From Streptomyces sp. GS7 (GTDB lineage Bacteria; Actinomycetota; Actinomycetes; Streptomycetales; Streptomycetaceae), in assembly GCF_009834125.1 (NCBI RefSeq), contig NZ_CP047146.1, positions 8,340,501 through 8,404,500 on the forward strand: a stretch of 64,000 nucleotides of DNA, given 5' to 3'. This document shows, in pieces, positions 10,397 to 19,872 of the stretch; the first letter of the stretch is position 1; the number at the start of each line of letters is the position of its first letter. The notes below the pieces were generated by a model. The model did no database searches. It saw only the letters and a program-made list of their open reading frames with translations, and was not told the origin of the DNA. A program made the translations under genes and the position numbers.

Positions 10397-11077
10397 TTAG
10401 GGTTCGAATTTGTAGCCCAGGCCGCGGACCGTGACCAGATAGCGCGGCGCGCCCGGGTCCGGCTCGATCTTGGCGCGCAGCCGCTTCACGTGGACGTCGA
10501 GGGTCTTGGTGTCGCCCACGTAGTCGGCGCCCCAGACGCGGTCGATGAGCTGCATACGGGTCAGGACCCGGCCGGCGTTGCGCAGCAGCATCTCCAGGAG
10601 GTCGAACTCCTTGAGGGGCAGGTCGACCTTGCCGCCGGAGACCGTGACGACATGGCGGTCCACGTCCATCCGGACCGGGCCGGCCTCCAGGGCCTGCGGG
10701 GCGACCTCCTCCGGTTCGCCGCGGCGGCGCAGCACGGCGCGGATCCGGGCGACCAGTTCCCGGGAGGAGAAGGGCTTGGTGACGTAGTCATCGGCCCCTA
10801 TTTCGAGACCGACGACCTTGTCGATCTCGCTGTCCTTGGCGGTCACCATGATGACCGGGACGTTGGAGCGACCGCGCAGCTGGCGGCAGACCTCGGTGCC
10901 GGGCAGACCCGGCAGCATCAGGTCCAGAAGGACGAGATCGGCGCCGTTGCGCTCGAACTCGTCCAGTCCGTCAGGGCCCGTAGCCGCCACGGCGACCTCG
11001 AAACCCTCCTTGCGGAGCATGTACGACAGTGCGTCGCTGAACGATTCCTCGTCCTCGACGACAAGCACTCGGGTCAC
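10397..11077 (-). CDS. phoP: response regulator PhoP (phosphate control)
   Basis: A 226-residue OmpR-type regulator. The receiver domain (1-120) has the acidic pair in VEDEES, the phosphorylated Asp in LVLLDLMLPG, and the conserved Lys in VTKPF. The C-terminal winged helix (130-226) contains LPLKEFDLLEMLLRNAGRVLTR and the ending VRGLGYKFEP. When phosphorylated by PhoR it should bind PHO boxes and activate phosphate-scavenging genes. The start codon overlaps the phoR stop by four bases (ATGA), so the pair is translationally coupled. Two PHO-box arrays lie upstream of phoR. The phoU neighbour supports this identity over other OmpR regulators. Confidence 0.95.
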   Translation of the reverse strand: MTRVLVVEDEESFSDALSYMLRKEGFEVAVAATGPDGLDEFERNGADLVLLDLMLPGLPGTEVCRQLRGRSNVPVIMVTAKDSEIDKVVGLEIGADDYVTKPFSSRELVARIRAVLRRRGEPEEVAPQALEAGPVRMDVDRHVVTVSGGKVDLPLKEFDLLEMLLRNAGRVLTRMQLIDRVWGADYVGDTKTLDVHVKRLRAKIEPDPGAPRYLVTVRGLGYKFEP

Positions 11078-12396
11078 GGAAGGACCTCCGGGGCTGGGTG
11101 AGCAGGGAGCGGTTCGTTGAAGGTCTCGTACGGGCGGTCCTCGTCGTCGAGGCCCTCCGCGGTGAGGTCCGAAGGCCGTTCGCGGTCGCGGACGGCCCCG
11201 GCTTCCGGGAGACGCAGGGTGAAGGTGGAGCCCTGTCCCTCAGCGCTCCACACCGTGACCTCCCCGCCGTGCGAGGCGGCCACGTGCTTGACGATGGCGA
11301 GGCCGAGGCCGGTCCCGCCGGTGGCGCGCGAGCGCGCCGGGTCCACGCGGTAGAACCGCTCGAAGATGCGGTCCCGGTCCTTTTCGGATATCCCGATGCC
11401 CTGGTCGGTCACCGCGATCTCGATCAGGTCGCCACCGGGCGCGGACACCCGGCGGCCGGAGATCCCGACGCGGGTGCGCGCCGGGGAGTAGTTGACGGCG
11501 TTCTCGACGAGGTTGCCGAGGGCCGCCGCGAGCTGGCCGCGGTTGCCCCAGACGTGCAGGTCGCCGCTGCCGCCCGGCCGGCGCCCGCCTCCGGTCCGGG
11601 TGGCGGGGCCCCCGGGGCCGCCGATGGAACTGGCCATCGTGATCTGCTTCGTTCCGGCCTGCTGGCGGCAGCGGTCCACCGCCTCGGCGACCAGTTCGTC
11701 GACCGGCACCGGCTCGGCGTCCTCCAGCGGGTCGTCGTTCTGCACCCGGGAGAGGTCGATCAGCTCCTGGACCAGGTTGGTCAGGCGGGTGGCCTCGTTC
11801 TGCATGCGGCCGGCGAAGCGGGTGACCGCCTCGGGGTCGTCGCTGGCGTCCATCACCGCCTCGGAGAGCAGCGACAGCGCGCCGACCGGGGTCTTGAGCT
11901 CATGGCTGACGTTCGCCACGAAGTCGCGCCGGACCGCCTCTATGCGGCGGGCCTCCGTCAGGTCCTCGACCAGCAGCAGCACCAGCCGGGAGCCGAGCGG
12001 GGCGACCCGGGCGGAGACCGCGAGGGCGTCCCCGCGGCCGGTGCCGCGGCGCGGCAGGTCCAGCTCGACCTGGCGTATCTCGCCGTCGCGGCGGGTGTCG
12101 CGGGCCATCTGGAGCATCGGCTCGACGGCGAGCTTGCCGCCGCGGACCAGCCCGAGGGCGTACGCGGCGGAGCTGGCCTTCACGACCGCGTCGGCCTCGT
12201 CGAGGACGACCGCGGAGGAGCGGAGAACGGACAGGACGGTGTCGACGCCGGGCGGGAGCACGGCGTCGGTGTGCAGTGACGTGCGGGTGGGCTTGGCCTG
12301 ATCCCGCTCACTCCAGCGGAACGCCAGCATGGCGAAGACGCCGGTGCACAACCCGGCGATCGCAGCCATTGCGGCGACGGCCGCGTCCACGTTCAT
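11074..12396 (-). CDS. phoR: sensor histidine kinase PhoR (SenX3-like)
   Basis: A 440-residue membrane histidine kinase, the partner of PhoP. One N-terminal membrane helix (AAVAAMAAIAGLCTGVFAMLAF) precedes a PAS-like region (residues ~50-140). Next come the dimerisation/phosphoacceptor domain with the H-box VSHELKTPVGAL and an HATPase domain with N-box (LVENAVNYSP), G1 (VTDQGIGI) and G2 (GTGLGLAIVKH). A single membrane segment and no large outer sensor are typical of SenX3/PhoR in actinobacteria. The ATG has no ribosome site but TACTCT (complement of 12403-12408) lies exactly 12 bases upstream, suggesting a leaderless mRNA. Confidence 0.95.
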   Translation of the reverse strand: MNVDAAVAAMAAIAGLCTGVFAMLAFRWSERDQAKPTRTSLHTDAVLPPGVDTVLSVLRSSAVVLDEADAVVKASSAAYALGLVRGGKLAVEPMLQMARDTRRDGEIRQVELDLPRRGTGRGDALAVSARVAPLGSRLVLLLVEDLTEARRIEAVRRDFVANVSHELKTPVGALSLLSEAVMDASDDPEAVTRFAGRMQNEATRLTNLVQELIDLSRVQNDDPLEDAEPVPVDELVAEAVDRCRQQAGTKQITMASSIGGPGGPATRTGGGRRPGGSGDLHVWGNRGQLAAALGNLVENAVNYSPARTRVGISGRRVSAPGGDLIEIAVTDQGIGISEKDRDRIFERFYRVDPARSRATGGTGLGLAIVKHVAASHGGEVTVWSAEGQGSTFTLRLPEAGAVRDRERPSDLTAEGLDDEDRPYETFNEPLPAHPAPEVLP

Positions 12397-12469
12397 GAAT
12401 CCAGAGTATGTGCCGGGTCCGACACTTCCCCAGCGCTGGGAGCCGCTGCTCGAACAGCCGTCGCCCAGA

Positions 12470-12502
12470 GTTCACCGAGGCGTCGGGGGTGGTTCACCCC
12501 GG
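12470..12502. promoter_or_regulatory. PHO-box array 1 (three 11-base units)
   Basis: GTTCACCGAGG (12470-12480) and GTTCACCCCGG (12492-12502) are good PhoP direct-repeat units. The middle 11 bases (CGTCGGGGGTG) are a poor unit that keeps the spacing at exactly 22. The array sits 74 bases from the phoR start and can serve either divergent promoter. Known Streptomyces PHO boxes have the same 11-base repeat with a GTTCAC core. Confidence 0.8.
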
Positions 12503-12554
12503 CCGCCGGAGCGGCCGGGCGGCCGCCCTCACGGCCGCGGCGGCGACTCCCAGA

Positions 12555-12587
12555 GTTCACCTTCGCGTCAGGGCCGATTCACCCCCG
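12555..12587. promoter_or_regulatory. PHO-box array 2 (three 11-base units)
   Basis: GTTCACCTTCG (12555-12565), a degenerate unit CGTCAGGGCCG, and ATTCACCCCCG (12577-12587) repeat the good-poor-good pattern of array 1. It lies 159 bases before phoU, suggesting that PhoP controls phoU from this site. Confidence 0.75.
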
Positions 12588-12745
12588 GTGGTCCCGCAGG
12601 TCGCGATGCCCCCGCACATTGAGGGTGCGGGGGACCGCCGGCGGCCGGTCCGTGGGAGCGTAGGCGCACGGCCCCACGCACCACAGGCACCATCGCTCGG
12701 AACCCCCGAGCACACGGATTCCCCCGAAGCGAGAGAAGGTCACTG

Positions 12746-13423
12746 ATGCGGGACGCGTACCACGAGGAGCTGGATTCGATCGGCGAGGGCCTGGTCGAGA
12801 TGGCCCGGCTCGTGGGCTCCGCGATCGGGCGCGCCACCACGGCGATTCTCGACGCGGACCTCAAGCTGGCCGAGAACGTCATCGCCGCCGACGAGAAGGT
12901 CGACGATCTCCAGCGCGACCTGGAGGCCCGGGCGATCGCCCTGCTGGCCCGGCAGCAGCCGGTCGCCACCGACCTGCGGATCGTCGTCACCTCGCTGCGG
13001 ATGAGCGCCGACCTGGAGCGCTCCGGCGACCTCGCCCAGCACGTCGCCAAGCTGTCCCGGCTGCGCTTCCCGCAGACCGCCGTGCCGCGCGACCTGCACG
13101 CCACCATCCTGGAGATGGGGCAGCTGGCGCAGCGCCTGATGGCCAAGGCCGGCGAGGTCATCATCACCAAGGACGTCGACCTCGCGCTCCAACTGGAGCA
13201 GGACGACGACGCGATGGACATGCTGCACCGCACCCTCTTCCAGCACCTGATGGACGACCGCTGGAAGCACGGCATCGAGACGGCGGTGGACGTCACCCTG
13301 CTCGGCCGCTACTACGAGCGCTTCGCGGACCACGCGGTCTCCGTCGCCAAGCGCGTCGTCTACCTCGTGACCGGCGAGCACGCCGACGAGATCGCGCCGC
13401 CGACGGCGGTGGAGGGCGCGTAA
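12746..13423 (+). CDS. phoU: phosphate signalling protein PhoU
   Basis: A 225-residue protein of two PhoU three-helix bundles (about 15-105 and 115-210). Characteristic stretches are ADLKLAENVIAADEKVDDLQRDLEARAIALLARQ-type metal/acidic helices and DLERSGDLAQHVAK, followed by the second-domain RYYERFADHAVSVAKRVVYLVTGE. PhoU restrains the PhoR-type kinase when phosphate is ample and affects persistence and polyphosphate in other bacteria. It is divergent from phoR-phoP with PHO boxes between them. The ATG has GAAGG upstream. No pstSCAB genes are nearby. Confidence 0.94.
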   Translation: MRDAYHEELDSIGEGLVEMARLVGSAIGRATTAILDADLKLAENVIAADEKVDDLQRDLEARAIALLARQQPVATDLRIVVTSLRMSADLERSGDLAQHVAKLSRLRFPQTAVPRDLHATILEMGQLAQRLMAKAGEVIITKDVDLALQLEQDDDAMDMLHRTLFQHLMDDRWKHGIETAVDVTLLGRYYERFADHAVSVAKRVVYLVTGEHADEIAPPTAVEGA

Positions 13424-13501
13424 CGTGCCTCCGCGCGCCGTTGACGCGCCTGTGCACCGGGGTTTGCAATGGGCACCAGGTGACCCCTAGGAGGCACATA
13501 C

Positions 13502-13657
13502 ATGGCACTCATGGCGGACTCCCCGACTCCCGCTCCCCAGAACCCGGCCGCCGGCCGGCCGGAGCTCCCTCTGCTGAGCGGGTGCCAATGCGGCCCCGGG
13601 TGCAGCTGCGGCTGCCAGAGCGGCGGACCGTGCCAGTGCGGTGGCGGCTGCGGGTGA
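13502..13657 (+). CDS. 51-residue cysteine-rich, metallothionein-like protein
   Basis: This small gene encodes 51 residues and has an excellent ribosome site (AGGAGG at 13489-13494, seven bases before ATG). The first 26 residues are Pro/Ala rich. The C-terminal half carries eight cysteines in CxC and CxxxC spacing (GCQCGPGCSCGCQSGG, then PCQCGGGC), with Gly and Gln between. This resembles small metallothioneins that bind Zn, Cu or Cd through thiolate clusters. No His ligands are present. A promoter with TTGACG at 13441-13446 is plausible, and a hairpin follows. I know of no characterised homologue; identity as a metallothionein is inference from composition. Confidence 0.7.
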   Translation: MALMADSPTPAPQNPAAGRPELPLLSGCQCGPGCSCGCQSGGPCQCGGGCG

Positions 13658-13730
13658 GCCACCTCTCGGCACGGCGCGCCGGCCCGACGGCCTGACGACG
13701 CCAACGGCACGACGACGGCACAGCGCGACG

Positions 13731-13764
13731 CGGCCCCGACCGGTTCCCGTTCCGGCCGGGGCCG
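13731..13764 (+). terminator. terminator downstream of the Cys-rich gene
   Basis: Thirteen-base arms (CGGCCCCGACCGG at 13731-13743 and the near-complement at 13752-13764), one mismatch, 8-base loop. Confidence 0.6.
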
Positions 13765-13830
13765 TCGCCGTACCGCGGGCCCCTCGCGCATCGCGTACGC
13801 GGTGGGCCCGACGACGGCCCCGGCACAGCG

Positions 13831-13874
13831 ACAAGCCCCCCACCCGGCGACAGAGCCGCAGGCAGGGGGCTTGT
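13831..13874 (-). terminator. terminator of gpmA
   Basis: Perfect 10-base arms ACAAGCCCCC (13831-13840) and GGGGGCTTGT (13865-13874), 24-base loop, 10 bases beyond the gpmA stop codon. Confidence 0.65.
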
Positions 13875-13884
13875 GCGTACGGGC

Positions 13885-14646
13885 CTACTTCTTCTTGCCC
13901 TGGTTCTTCACGGCCTCGATGGCGGCCTTGGCGGCCTCCGGGTCGAGGTAGGTGCCGCCCGGGTTGACCGGGCGGAAGTCGGCGTCGAGCTCGTAGACGA
14001 GCGGGATGCCGGTGGGGATGTTCAGGCCGGCGATGTCCGCGTCGGAGATCTTGTCGAGGTGCTTGACCAGGGCGCGGAGGCTGTTGCCGTGGGCGGCGAC
14101 CAGCACCGTGCGGCCGGCGACCAGGTCGGGGACGATGCCGTCGTACCAGTACGGCAGCATGCGGACCACGACGTCCTTGAGGCACTCGGTGCGCGGGCGC
14201 AGCTCCGGCGGGATGGCGGCGTAGCGCGGGTCGTCGCTCTGCGAGAACTCGCTGCCGTCCTCCAGCGCGGGCGGCGGGGTGTCGTACGAGCGGCGCCAGA
14301 GCATGAACTGCTCCTCGCCGAACTCGGCCAGGGTCTGGGCCTTGTCCTTGCCCTGGAGCGCGCCGTAGTGGCGCTCGTTCAGGCGCCAGCTGCGGTGGAC
14401 CGGGATCCAGTGGCGGTCGGCGGCCTCCAGGGCCAGCTGCGCGGTGCGGATGGCGCGCTTCTGGAGGGAGGTGTGCAGTACGTCGGGGAGCAGGCCGGCA
14501 TCCTTGAGCAGCTCTCCGCCGCGGACCGCCTCCTTCTCGCCCTTCTCGTTGAGGTTGACGTCCACCCAGCCGGTGAACAGGTTCTTCGCGTTCCACTCGC
14601 TCTCGCCGTGGCGGAGGAGGATCAGCTTGTACGGTGCGTCGGCCAT
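13885..14646 (-). CDS. gpmA: 2,3-bisphosphoglycerate-dependent phosphoglycerate mutase
   Basis: A 253-residue glycolytic enzyme interconverting 3- and 2-phosphoglycerate through a phosphohistidine. [18 protein letters not shown] carries the catalytic His and substrate Arg; [10 protein letters not shown], the active-site Glu in [13 protein letters not shown], and the second His in [11 protein letters not shown] are all present. Length equals the family norm (about 250). The ATG has no Shine-Dalgarno sequence, but TACGCT (complement of 14654-14659) lies 13 bases upstream, as in a leaderless message. The lysine-rich end (NQGKKK) is usual for Streptomyces. Confidence 0.96.
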   Translation of the reverse strand: MADAPYKLILLRHGESEWNAKNLFTGWVDVNLNEKGEKEAVRGGELLKDAGLLPDVLHTSLQKRAIRTAQLALEAADRHWIPVHRSWRLNERHYGALQGKDKAQTLAEFGEEQFMLWRRSYDTPPPALEDGSEFSQSDDPRYAAIPPELRPRTECLKDVVVRMLPYWYDGIVPDLVAGRTVLVAAHGNSLRALVKHLDKISDADIAGLNIPTGIPLVYELDADFRPVNPGGTYLDPEAAKAAIEAVKNQGKKK

Positions 14647-14862
14647 GCCGTCGAGCGTAATCGAAGCCCGGGTGGGGCCTTGCCGGGGAGGGTGGCGGGC
14701 GGGAGGCGACGGCGGGCCCGGCGGTGGCCTTTGACGTTTCCGATCAATTGGGTGGCGGGTGGAGGTGACCGCTGAGTAGGTTGCGATCGGCGTCGGCACC
14801 ACTTACCCGACGGCCGCCCGCACGCACCCTTCACCGCTCGTCGCCACCCCGGGGGAACTGTC

Positions 14863-16236
14863 ATGTCCGCATCGAAGCCGCCCGCGCTCTCCCGGCTCCG
14901 GAACGCCGCCGCGGCGAGCGTCTCCGGACTCCCCCGGCAGTTCTGGTGGCTGTGGACCAGCACCCTGATCAACCGGCTGGGCTCGTTCGTCGCCACCTTC
15001 CTCGCCCTCTACCTCACCGTCGACCGCGGCTACTCCGCCTCGTACGCGGGGCTGGTGGGCGCGCTGTACGGGCTCGGCGGAGTGGTGTCCTCCGTGGCGG
15101 GCGGGGTGCTCGCCGACCGGCTGGGGCGGCGGCCCACGATGCTGATCGCGCAGCTGGCGACGGCGGTGTCCGTGGCGCTGCTCGGGTTCATGACGGATCC
15201 GGTCGCCATCGCGGCCGTGGCGTTCCTGGTCGGTACCGCGTCCAACGCCTCGCGGCCCGCCGTCCAGGCGATGATGGCCGACATCGTCGCCCCCGAGGAC
15301 CGCGTGCGCGCGTACTCCCTCAACTACTGGGCGATCAACCTCGGCTTCGCGGTCTCCTCCACCGCCGCCGGACTCATCGCCGAGCACGGCTACTTGACGC
15401 TCTTCCTGGGCGAGGCCACGCTCGTCCTCGCCTGTGCGCTGGTGGTGTTCCGGAAGCTGCCGGAGTCCCGCCCGGAGGCGCCCGGCGCCGCGACCGGGGC
15501 GGACGGGGCCGCGGACGCCGGGCCGGCCGCCGCACCGGTCTCCATGCTGACCGTGCTGCGCGACGGCCGGTTCATGACCGTCGTCGGGCTGAACCTGCTG
15601 CTGGCGCTGCTCTACCAGCAGGCGTACGTCTCCATGCCGGTGTCGATGGGTCAGGACGGCTTCTCCAGCGCGGACTTCGGGAGCGTCATCGCGGTCAACG
15701 GCGTACTGATCGTCCTGCTCCAGATCCCGGTCACCCGCCTCATCGAGCACCGCAGCCCGACGGCGCTGCTGATCGGCTCGGCGCTGCTCGCGGGCTACGG
15801 CTTCGGGCTGACCGCGCTGGCCGGCTCGGTCGCGATGTACGCGGTCGCGGTCGCCGTGTGGACCCTCGGCGAGATCATCAACTCCCCCACCCAGATGGGG
15901 CTGGTGGTCCGGCTGTCCCCCGTCCACGGCCGCGGGCGCTACCAGGGCATGTACTCCCTGTCCTGGTCCATCGCCTCCCTGGCGGCACCGCTGCTCGGCG
16001 GTACGGTCATCGACCACTACGGCGCCGATGCGCTCTGGGCCGGCTGCGCGGTGGTCGGCACGGTGGCGGCGGTCGGCTACGGGCTGCTGCTGCGGCGCCT
16101 GCCGGAGCGGGCCCGCCCGACGGACGTGGTCGCGGCGGCCCGTCCGGACGCCGCGTCGGAGACCGCGACCGAACCCGCGTCCCCGTCCCCGTCCACGTCT
16201 CCGTCCTCTTCCGGCACCGCGTCTCCCACGGCGTGA
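14863..16236 (+). CDS. MFS transporter (multidrug-efflux type)
   Basis: A 457-residue transporter with about 12 membrane helices. The conserved MFS loop between helices 2 and 3 is visible as GVLADRLGRRPTMLI. The helices continue through ALLYQQAYVSMPVSM and WTLGEIINSPTQMGLVVRL. A central Ala/Asp-rich cytoplasmic loop follows KLPESRPEAPG, and the last ~35 residues are a Pro/Ser/Thr tail. It resembles proton-driven drug exporters of the YfcJ/MdtH type. The substrate is unknown. GGGGGAA at 14850-14856 precedes the ATG. It stands alone, divergent from gpmA. Confidence 0.85.
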   Translation: MSASKPPALSRLRNAAAASVSGLPRQFWWLWTSTLINRLGSFVATFLALYLTVDRGYSASYAGLVGALYGLGGVVSSVAGGVLADRLGRRPTMLIAQLATAVSVALLGFMTDPVAIAAVAFLVGTASNASRPAVQAMMADIVAPEDRVRAYSLNYWAINLGFAVSSTAAGLIAEHGYLTLFLGEATLVLACALVVFRKLPESRPEAPGAATGADGAADAGPAAAPVSMLTVLRDGRFMTVVGLNLLLALLYQQAYVSMPVSMGQDGFSSADFGSVIAVNGVLIVLLQIPVTRLIEHRSPTALLIGSALLAGYGFGLTALAGSVAMYAVAVAVWTLGEIINSPTQMGLVVRLSPVHGRGRYQGMYSLSWSIASLAAPLLGGTVIDHYGADALWAGCAVVGTVAAVGYGLLLRRLPERARPTDVVAAARPDAASETATEPASPSPSTSPSSSGTASPTA

Positions 16237-16427
16237 CGTCCACGAGCCCGTAGGGGCGGGCCGGGCGCATCCGTCTTCGTGGTGGCCACACCCCGAAGAC
16301 GGGTGGCCACACGATCGATCGGGGAGCCGGGCCCGGGGATTCTGGTCCGTACGGACGGATGCGTACCAACCGTCCGCATCGCACGGACCGATGTGCGGGA
16401 ATCCTTCGAGCCTACGGGGAGATCGTG

Positions 16428-17753
16428 ATGGACAGCAGGGTGCGACGGACGTCCCGGCGAAGGGCCGCGGGGATCGGGGCGCTGGTGGTCGCCGGGGTGC
16501 TGGCGGCGGGCGCGGCGGGATCTGCGGCGAGCGGGGCGCCCGCGCCCGTACCGCCGCACCGGGCGGCCGCCGCCGGGGAGCGCGCCGGCGCCCGCCTGAC
16601 GCTGCCCGCGCCCACCGGTCGCTATCAAGTCGGCACCGTTTCCCTTCACTTGACGGACCGCGGGCGGCGCGACCCCTGGGTCGCGGGGCAGGCGCACCGG
16701 GAGCTGATGGTGAGCGTCCGCTACCCGGCCACCAAGGACGCCGGGCGGTTTCCGCGGGCGCCGCAGCTGACGCCCGCCGAGGCGGCCGGGTTCGACGCGC
16801 TGAACAACTTCTCCGCATACGTACCGAAGGGGAAGGTGGCATGGGGCGCCACCCTCACCCACGCGCACACCGGCGCCCCGGTGGCCCGGCGGCCCGGGAG
16901 GCGGCTGCCGGTGGTCCTCTACTCCCCCGGCGCCGGCGATCCCCGCTCGCTCGGCAGCACGCTCTGCGACGAACTGGCCTCCCGCGGCTATGCGGTGGTG
17001 ACCGTCGACCACACCTACGAGGCGCCCGCGGTGGCGTTCCCCGACGGCCGGGTGGCGCACGGCGTGATGCCGGCGGAGATGGCGAAGGCGCAGCGCACCG
17101 GCCGGATCACGGAGCTGCTGGAGAAGGTCAGCGGGGTGCGGGTGGCCGACACCCGGTTCGTCCTCGACGAGCTGGCGCGGACCGGGTCCGGCTCCGTGCT
17201 GCCCGAGGGGCTGCGCGGGGCGCTGGACACCGGCGCCGTGGGGATGTTCGGGCAGTCGGCGGGCGGGTTCACGGCGGCGCAGACGATGCACGACGACCCG
17301 CGGATCAGGTCGGCGGCGGACCTCGACGGGGTGCTGGGCTACACCCAGCGCGATGACGACCCGTCACATCCGTCGACGGTCGGGCGGGACGGGGTGGACC
17401 GGCCGCTGCTGCTGATGGGGATGGCCGGGGACACCCATCACACGGTGGCGTCCTGGGACGCGGTGTGGCGGCACAGCACGCGGCCGGGGGCCTGGCTGCG
17501 GGACCTGACGCTGACCGGCGGCCGGCATGCGAGCTACACGGACGCGGAGGCGATGGTGCCGCAGCTCGCACGGCAGTTGGGGCTGTCCCGGAAGGCGGTC
17601 ACGGCGATGGTCGGGACGGTCGATCCGCGGCGCGCGATCGCCGCCGAGCGGGCGTATGTCACGGCGTTCTTCGACCGGTGGCTGCGCGGGCGGGACAACG
17701 GGCTGCTGGACAGGCCGTCGGGGCGCTATCCGGAGGTGCGGTTCGTGCCGTGA
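16428..17753 (+). CDS. secreted alpha/beta hydrolase (PAF-acetylhydrolase-like)
   Basis: A 441-residue exported serine hydrolase. An Arg-rich N-terminus (RVRRTSRRRAAG) and hydrophobic core ending AGSAASGAPAP form a signal peptide, possibly Tat type. The nucleophile elbow is VGMFGQSAGGFTA (GxSxG), and VVLYSPGAGDPR is the oxyanion-hole region. The acid may lie near LLMGMAGDTHH and the His in GGRHASYTDAE. The overall plan matches platelet-activating-factor acetylhydrolase/lipase-like proteins, which cleave short acyl esters or polyesters. ATG was chosen over the adjacent upstream GTG because GGGGAG (16416-16421) is six bases before ATG. Confidence 0.82.
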   Translation: MDSRVRRTSRRRAAGIGALVVAGVLAAGAAGSAASGAPAPVPPHRAAAAGERAGARLTLPAPTGRYQVGTVSLHLTDRGRRDPWVAGQAHRELMVSVRYPATKDAGRFPRAPQLTPAEAAGFDALNNFSAYVPKGKVAWGATLTHAHTGAPVARRPGRRLPVVLYSPGAGDPRSLGSTLCDELASRGYAVVTVDHTYEAPAVAFPDGRVAHGVMPAEMAKAQRTGRITELLEKVSGVRVADTRFVLDELARTGSGSVLPEGLRGALDTGAVGMFGQSAGGFTAAQTMHDDPRIRSAADLDGVLGYTQRDDDPSHPSTVGRDGVDRPLLLMGMAGDTHHTVASWDAVWRHSTRPGAWLRDLTLTGGRHASYTDAEAMVPQLARQLGLSRKAVTAMVGTVDPRRAIAAERAYVTAFFDRWLRGRDNGLLDRPSGRYPEVRFVP

Positions 17754-17809
17754 CCGGAGGCACGGGGCGCGCCGTGACGGCGGGGGGCTGCCGTGGGCCG
17801 CCCCCCGGG

Positions 17810-18343
17810 TCACGCCTCCGTGCTCCGCTTCGTGAGATGGGCGAACGCCTCCAGGTTGCGGGTGGACTCGCCGCGCGACACCCGCCAGGCGTACTCCTTG
17901 CGGATGGCCGTGGCGAAGCCCATCTCCAGCAGGGTGTTGAAGCTGCCGTCGGCGTTCTCCAGGACCGTGCCGAGGATCCGGTCGAGTTCGTCGGGGGTGA
18001 CGGCGGCGAGCGGGAGCTTGCCGACCAGGTAGATGTCGCCGAGCTGGTCGATGGCGTAACTGACGCCGTAGAGGCGGGTGTTGCGCTCCAGGAGCCAGCG
18101 GTGGACCGCGTCGTGGTTCTCGTCCGGATGCCGGACGACGAAGGCGTTGATGGACAGCGAGTGGCGGCCGACGATCAGCGAGCAGGTCGTGGAGAGCTTG
18201 CGGGTGCCGGGGAGCTTGACGACGTAGTTGCCGTCGGCGGGGGACTCCCATTCGAGGCCGGCGTCCTTGAGGGTGCGCTCGATCACGGCACCGGCGGCCG
18301 TCTGTCGTTCCTCACCCATGCCCGCACCCATGTCCTCACCCAT
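17810..18343 (-). CDS. YbjN domain-containing protein
   Basis: A 177-residue cytoplasmic protein of the YbjN family (type III chaperone-like fold), with no known enzymatic role. Visible blocks are [49 protein letters not shown] and [22 protein letters not shown]. It follows mshA directly. Three in-frame ATGs (at 18343, 18331, 18319) occur in a GlyGlu-rich repeat. The first overlaps the end of mshA by eight bases, so coupled translation is likely, but the second has a better GAGG site. The mshA-ybjN pairing is common in actinobacteria, so a link to mycothiol metabolism is possible but unproven. Confidence 0.82.
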   Translation of the reverse strand: MGEDMGAGMGEERQTAAGAVIERTLKDAGLEWESPADGNYVVKLPGTRKLSTTCSLIVGRHSLSINAFVVRHPDENHDAVHRWLLERNTRLYGVSYAIDQLGDIYLVGKLPLAAVTPDELDRILGTVLENADGSFNTLLEMGFATAIRKEYAWRVSRGESTRNLEAFAHLTKRSTEA

Positions 18344-19718
18344 GGAGGGATCGTAGGTGACGGCGGCGTTCCTGCATCGCGGCGGTGTACACGTCGCCGG
18401 TCGCCGCGGCGGCGGTGTCCCAGCCGAAGGACTGGGCGTGCCGGGCCGCGTCGCTGCCCATCCGGGCGGCCAGCGACGGGTCGTCCACGAAGCGGCGCAG
18501 CGCACGGGCGTAGTCGGCCGGGTCGTGGCCGGCGACCAGGAAGCCGCTGACGCCGTCCCGGACGGCGACCGGCAGCCCGCCGACGGCCGCCGCGACGACC
18601 GGGGTGCCGCACGCCTGGGCCTCGATGGCGACCAGTCCGAACGACTCGCTGTACGACGGCATGACCAGGACGGACGCGGCGCGGTACCAGTCGGCGAGCT
18701 GCTCCTGGCCGACCGGCGGGCGGAACTGCACCAGATCGGCGATCCCGAGCCGGGCGGCCAGCTTCTGGAGCCCCTCCGGCTTGGCCAGCCCGCTGCCGCT
18801 GGGCCCGCCCACCACCGGGACGACCAGCCGGGACCGCAGCGAGGGGTCCTCGGCGACGAGTGCGGCGGCGGCGCGCAGCAGGATGTCCGGGGCCTTCAGC
18901 GGCTGTATGCGGCCGGCGAAGAGCGGGATGACCGCGTCCCGCGGCAGCCCGAGGCGGGCCCGGGCGGCGGCCCGGCTCTCCGCGACCACGGCGGAGCCGA
19001 GGCCGCCGGTCGGCCGGAAGCGGTCGAGGTTGACGCCGGGGTGGACGACCGCGACCTTGCCGGGGTCGGCGTCGTAGTGCCGGATGAGCTCGTCGGCCTC
19101 CTCGGCGGTGTTGGCTATCAGGCGGTCGGCGGCGTCGACCACCTGCGTCTCGCCGATCACGCGGGCCGGCGGCTCGGGGGTGTCGCCGACGGCCAGCGCG
19201 GCGTTCTTGACCTTGGCCATGGTGTGCATGGCGTGGACCAGCGGCACCCGCCAGCGGTCGGCGGCCAGCCAGCCGACATGGCCGGAGAGCCAGTAGTGGG
19301 AGTGCACCAGGTCGTAGTAGCCGGGGCGGTGGCCCGCCCATGCCTGCATCACGCCGTGGGTGAAGGCGCACAGCTGGGCCGGCAGCTCCTCCTTGGCCAG
19401 GCCCTCGTACGGGCCCGCGTCGACGTGCCGGACCAGCACGCCGGGAGCCAGCTCGACGGCGGGCGGAAGGGAGGCCGTCGTGGCGCGGGTGAAGATCTCC
19501 ACCTCGATGTTGATCGAGGCGAGCTTCTTGGCCAGCTCGACGATGTAGACGTTCATCCCGCCGGCGTCGCCGGTGCCGGGCTGGTGGAGCGGGGAGGTGT
19601 GGACGCTCAGCATCGCGACCCGGCGGGGGCGGCGCGATCCCCCGGGCAGCCGCAACCGCGCCGGGCCGGGAAACGGGCCGTGGGGTCGGCTGCGGAGCCG
19701 GGACACGTATTGGCTCAC
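18336..19718 (-). CDS. mshA: D-inositol-3-phosphate glycosyltransferase MshA
   Basis: A 460-residue GT-B retaining glycosyltransferase. It makes the first mycothiol intermediate from UDP-GlcNAc and 1L-inositol 1-phosphate. The N-terminal domain has [24 protein letters not shown], the inositol-phosphate-binding Gly/Asp loop. The C-terminal domain has [15 protein letters not shown] (phosphate-binding Arg and Lys) and [21 protein letters not shown] (EX7E catalytic/nucleotide motif). The start is a GTG with a strong AAGGAGGT site. A basic N-terminal extension of about 35 residues precedes the domain. mshD lies 11 kb away. Confidence 0.96.
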   Translation of the reverse strand: MSQYVSRLRSRPHGPFPGPARLRLPGGSRRPRRVAMLSVHTSPLHQPGTGDAGGMNVYIVELAKKLASINIEVEIFTRATTASLPPAVELAPGVLVRHVDAGPYEGLAKEELPAQLCAFTHGVMQAWAGHRPGYYDLVHSHYWLSGHVGWLAADRWRVPLVHAMHTMAKVKNAALAVGDTPEPPARVIGETQVVDAADRLIANTAEEADELIRHYDADPGKVAVVHPGVNLDRFRPTGGLGSAVVAESRAAARARLGLPRDAVIPLFAGRIQPLKAPDILLRAAAALVAEDPSLRSRLVVPVVGGPSGSGLAKPEGLQKLAARLGIADLVQFRPPVGQEQLADWYRAASVLVMPSYSESFGLVAIEAQACGTPVVAAAVGGLPVAVRDGVSGFLVAGHDPADYARALRRFVDDPSLAARMGSDAARHAQSFGWDTAAAATGDVYTAAMQERRRHLRSLHG

Positions 19719-19872
19719 TGCGAGCTACCTCCTTGGCGTGGCGGGCGGCACGCCTCCGACCCCCTGCAACAACGCCGGTCGGCCATCCATTTCCGTCCGG
19801 CCCGCCGACTCCCTACTTTGCCAAAGCGTGACCTGGGACCGCCCGCGCCCCGGCACCCCATACCCTCGATGC

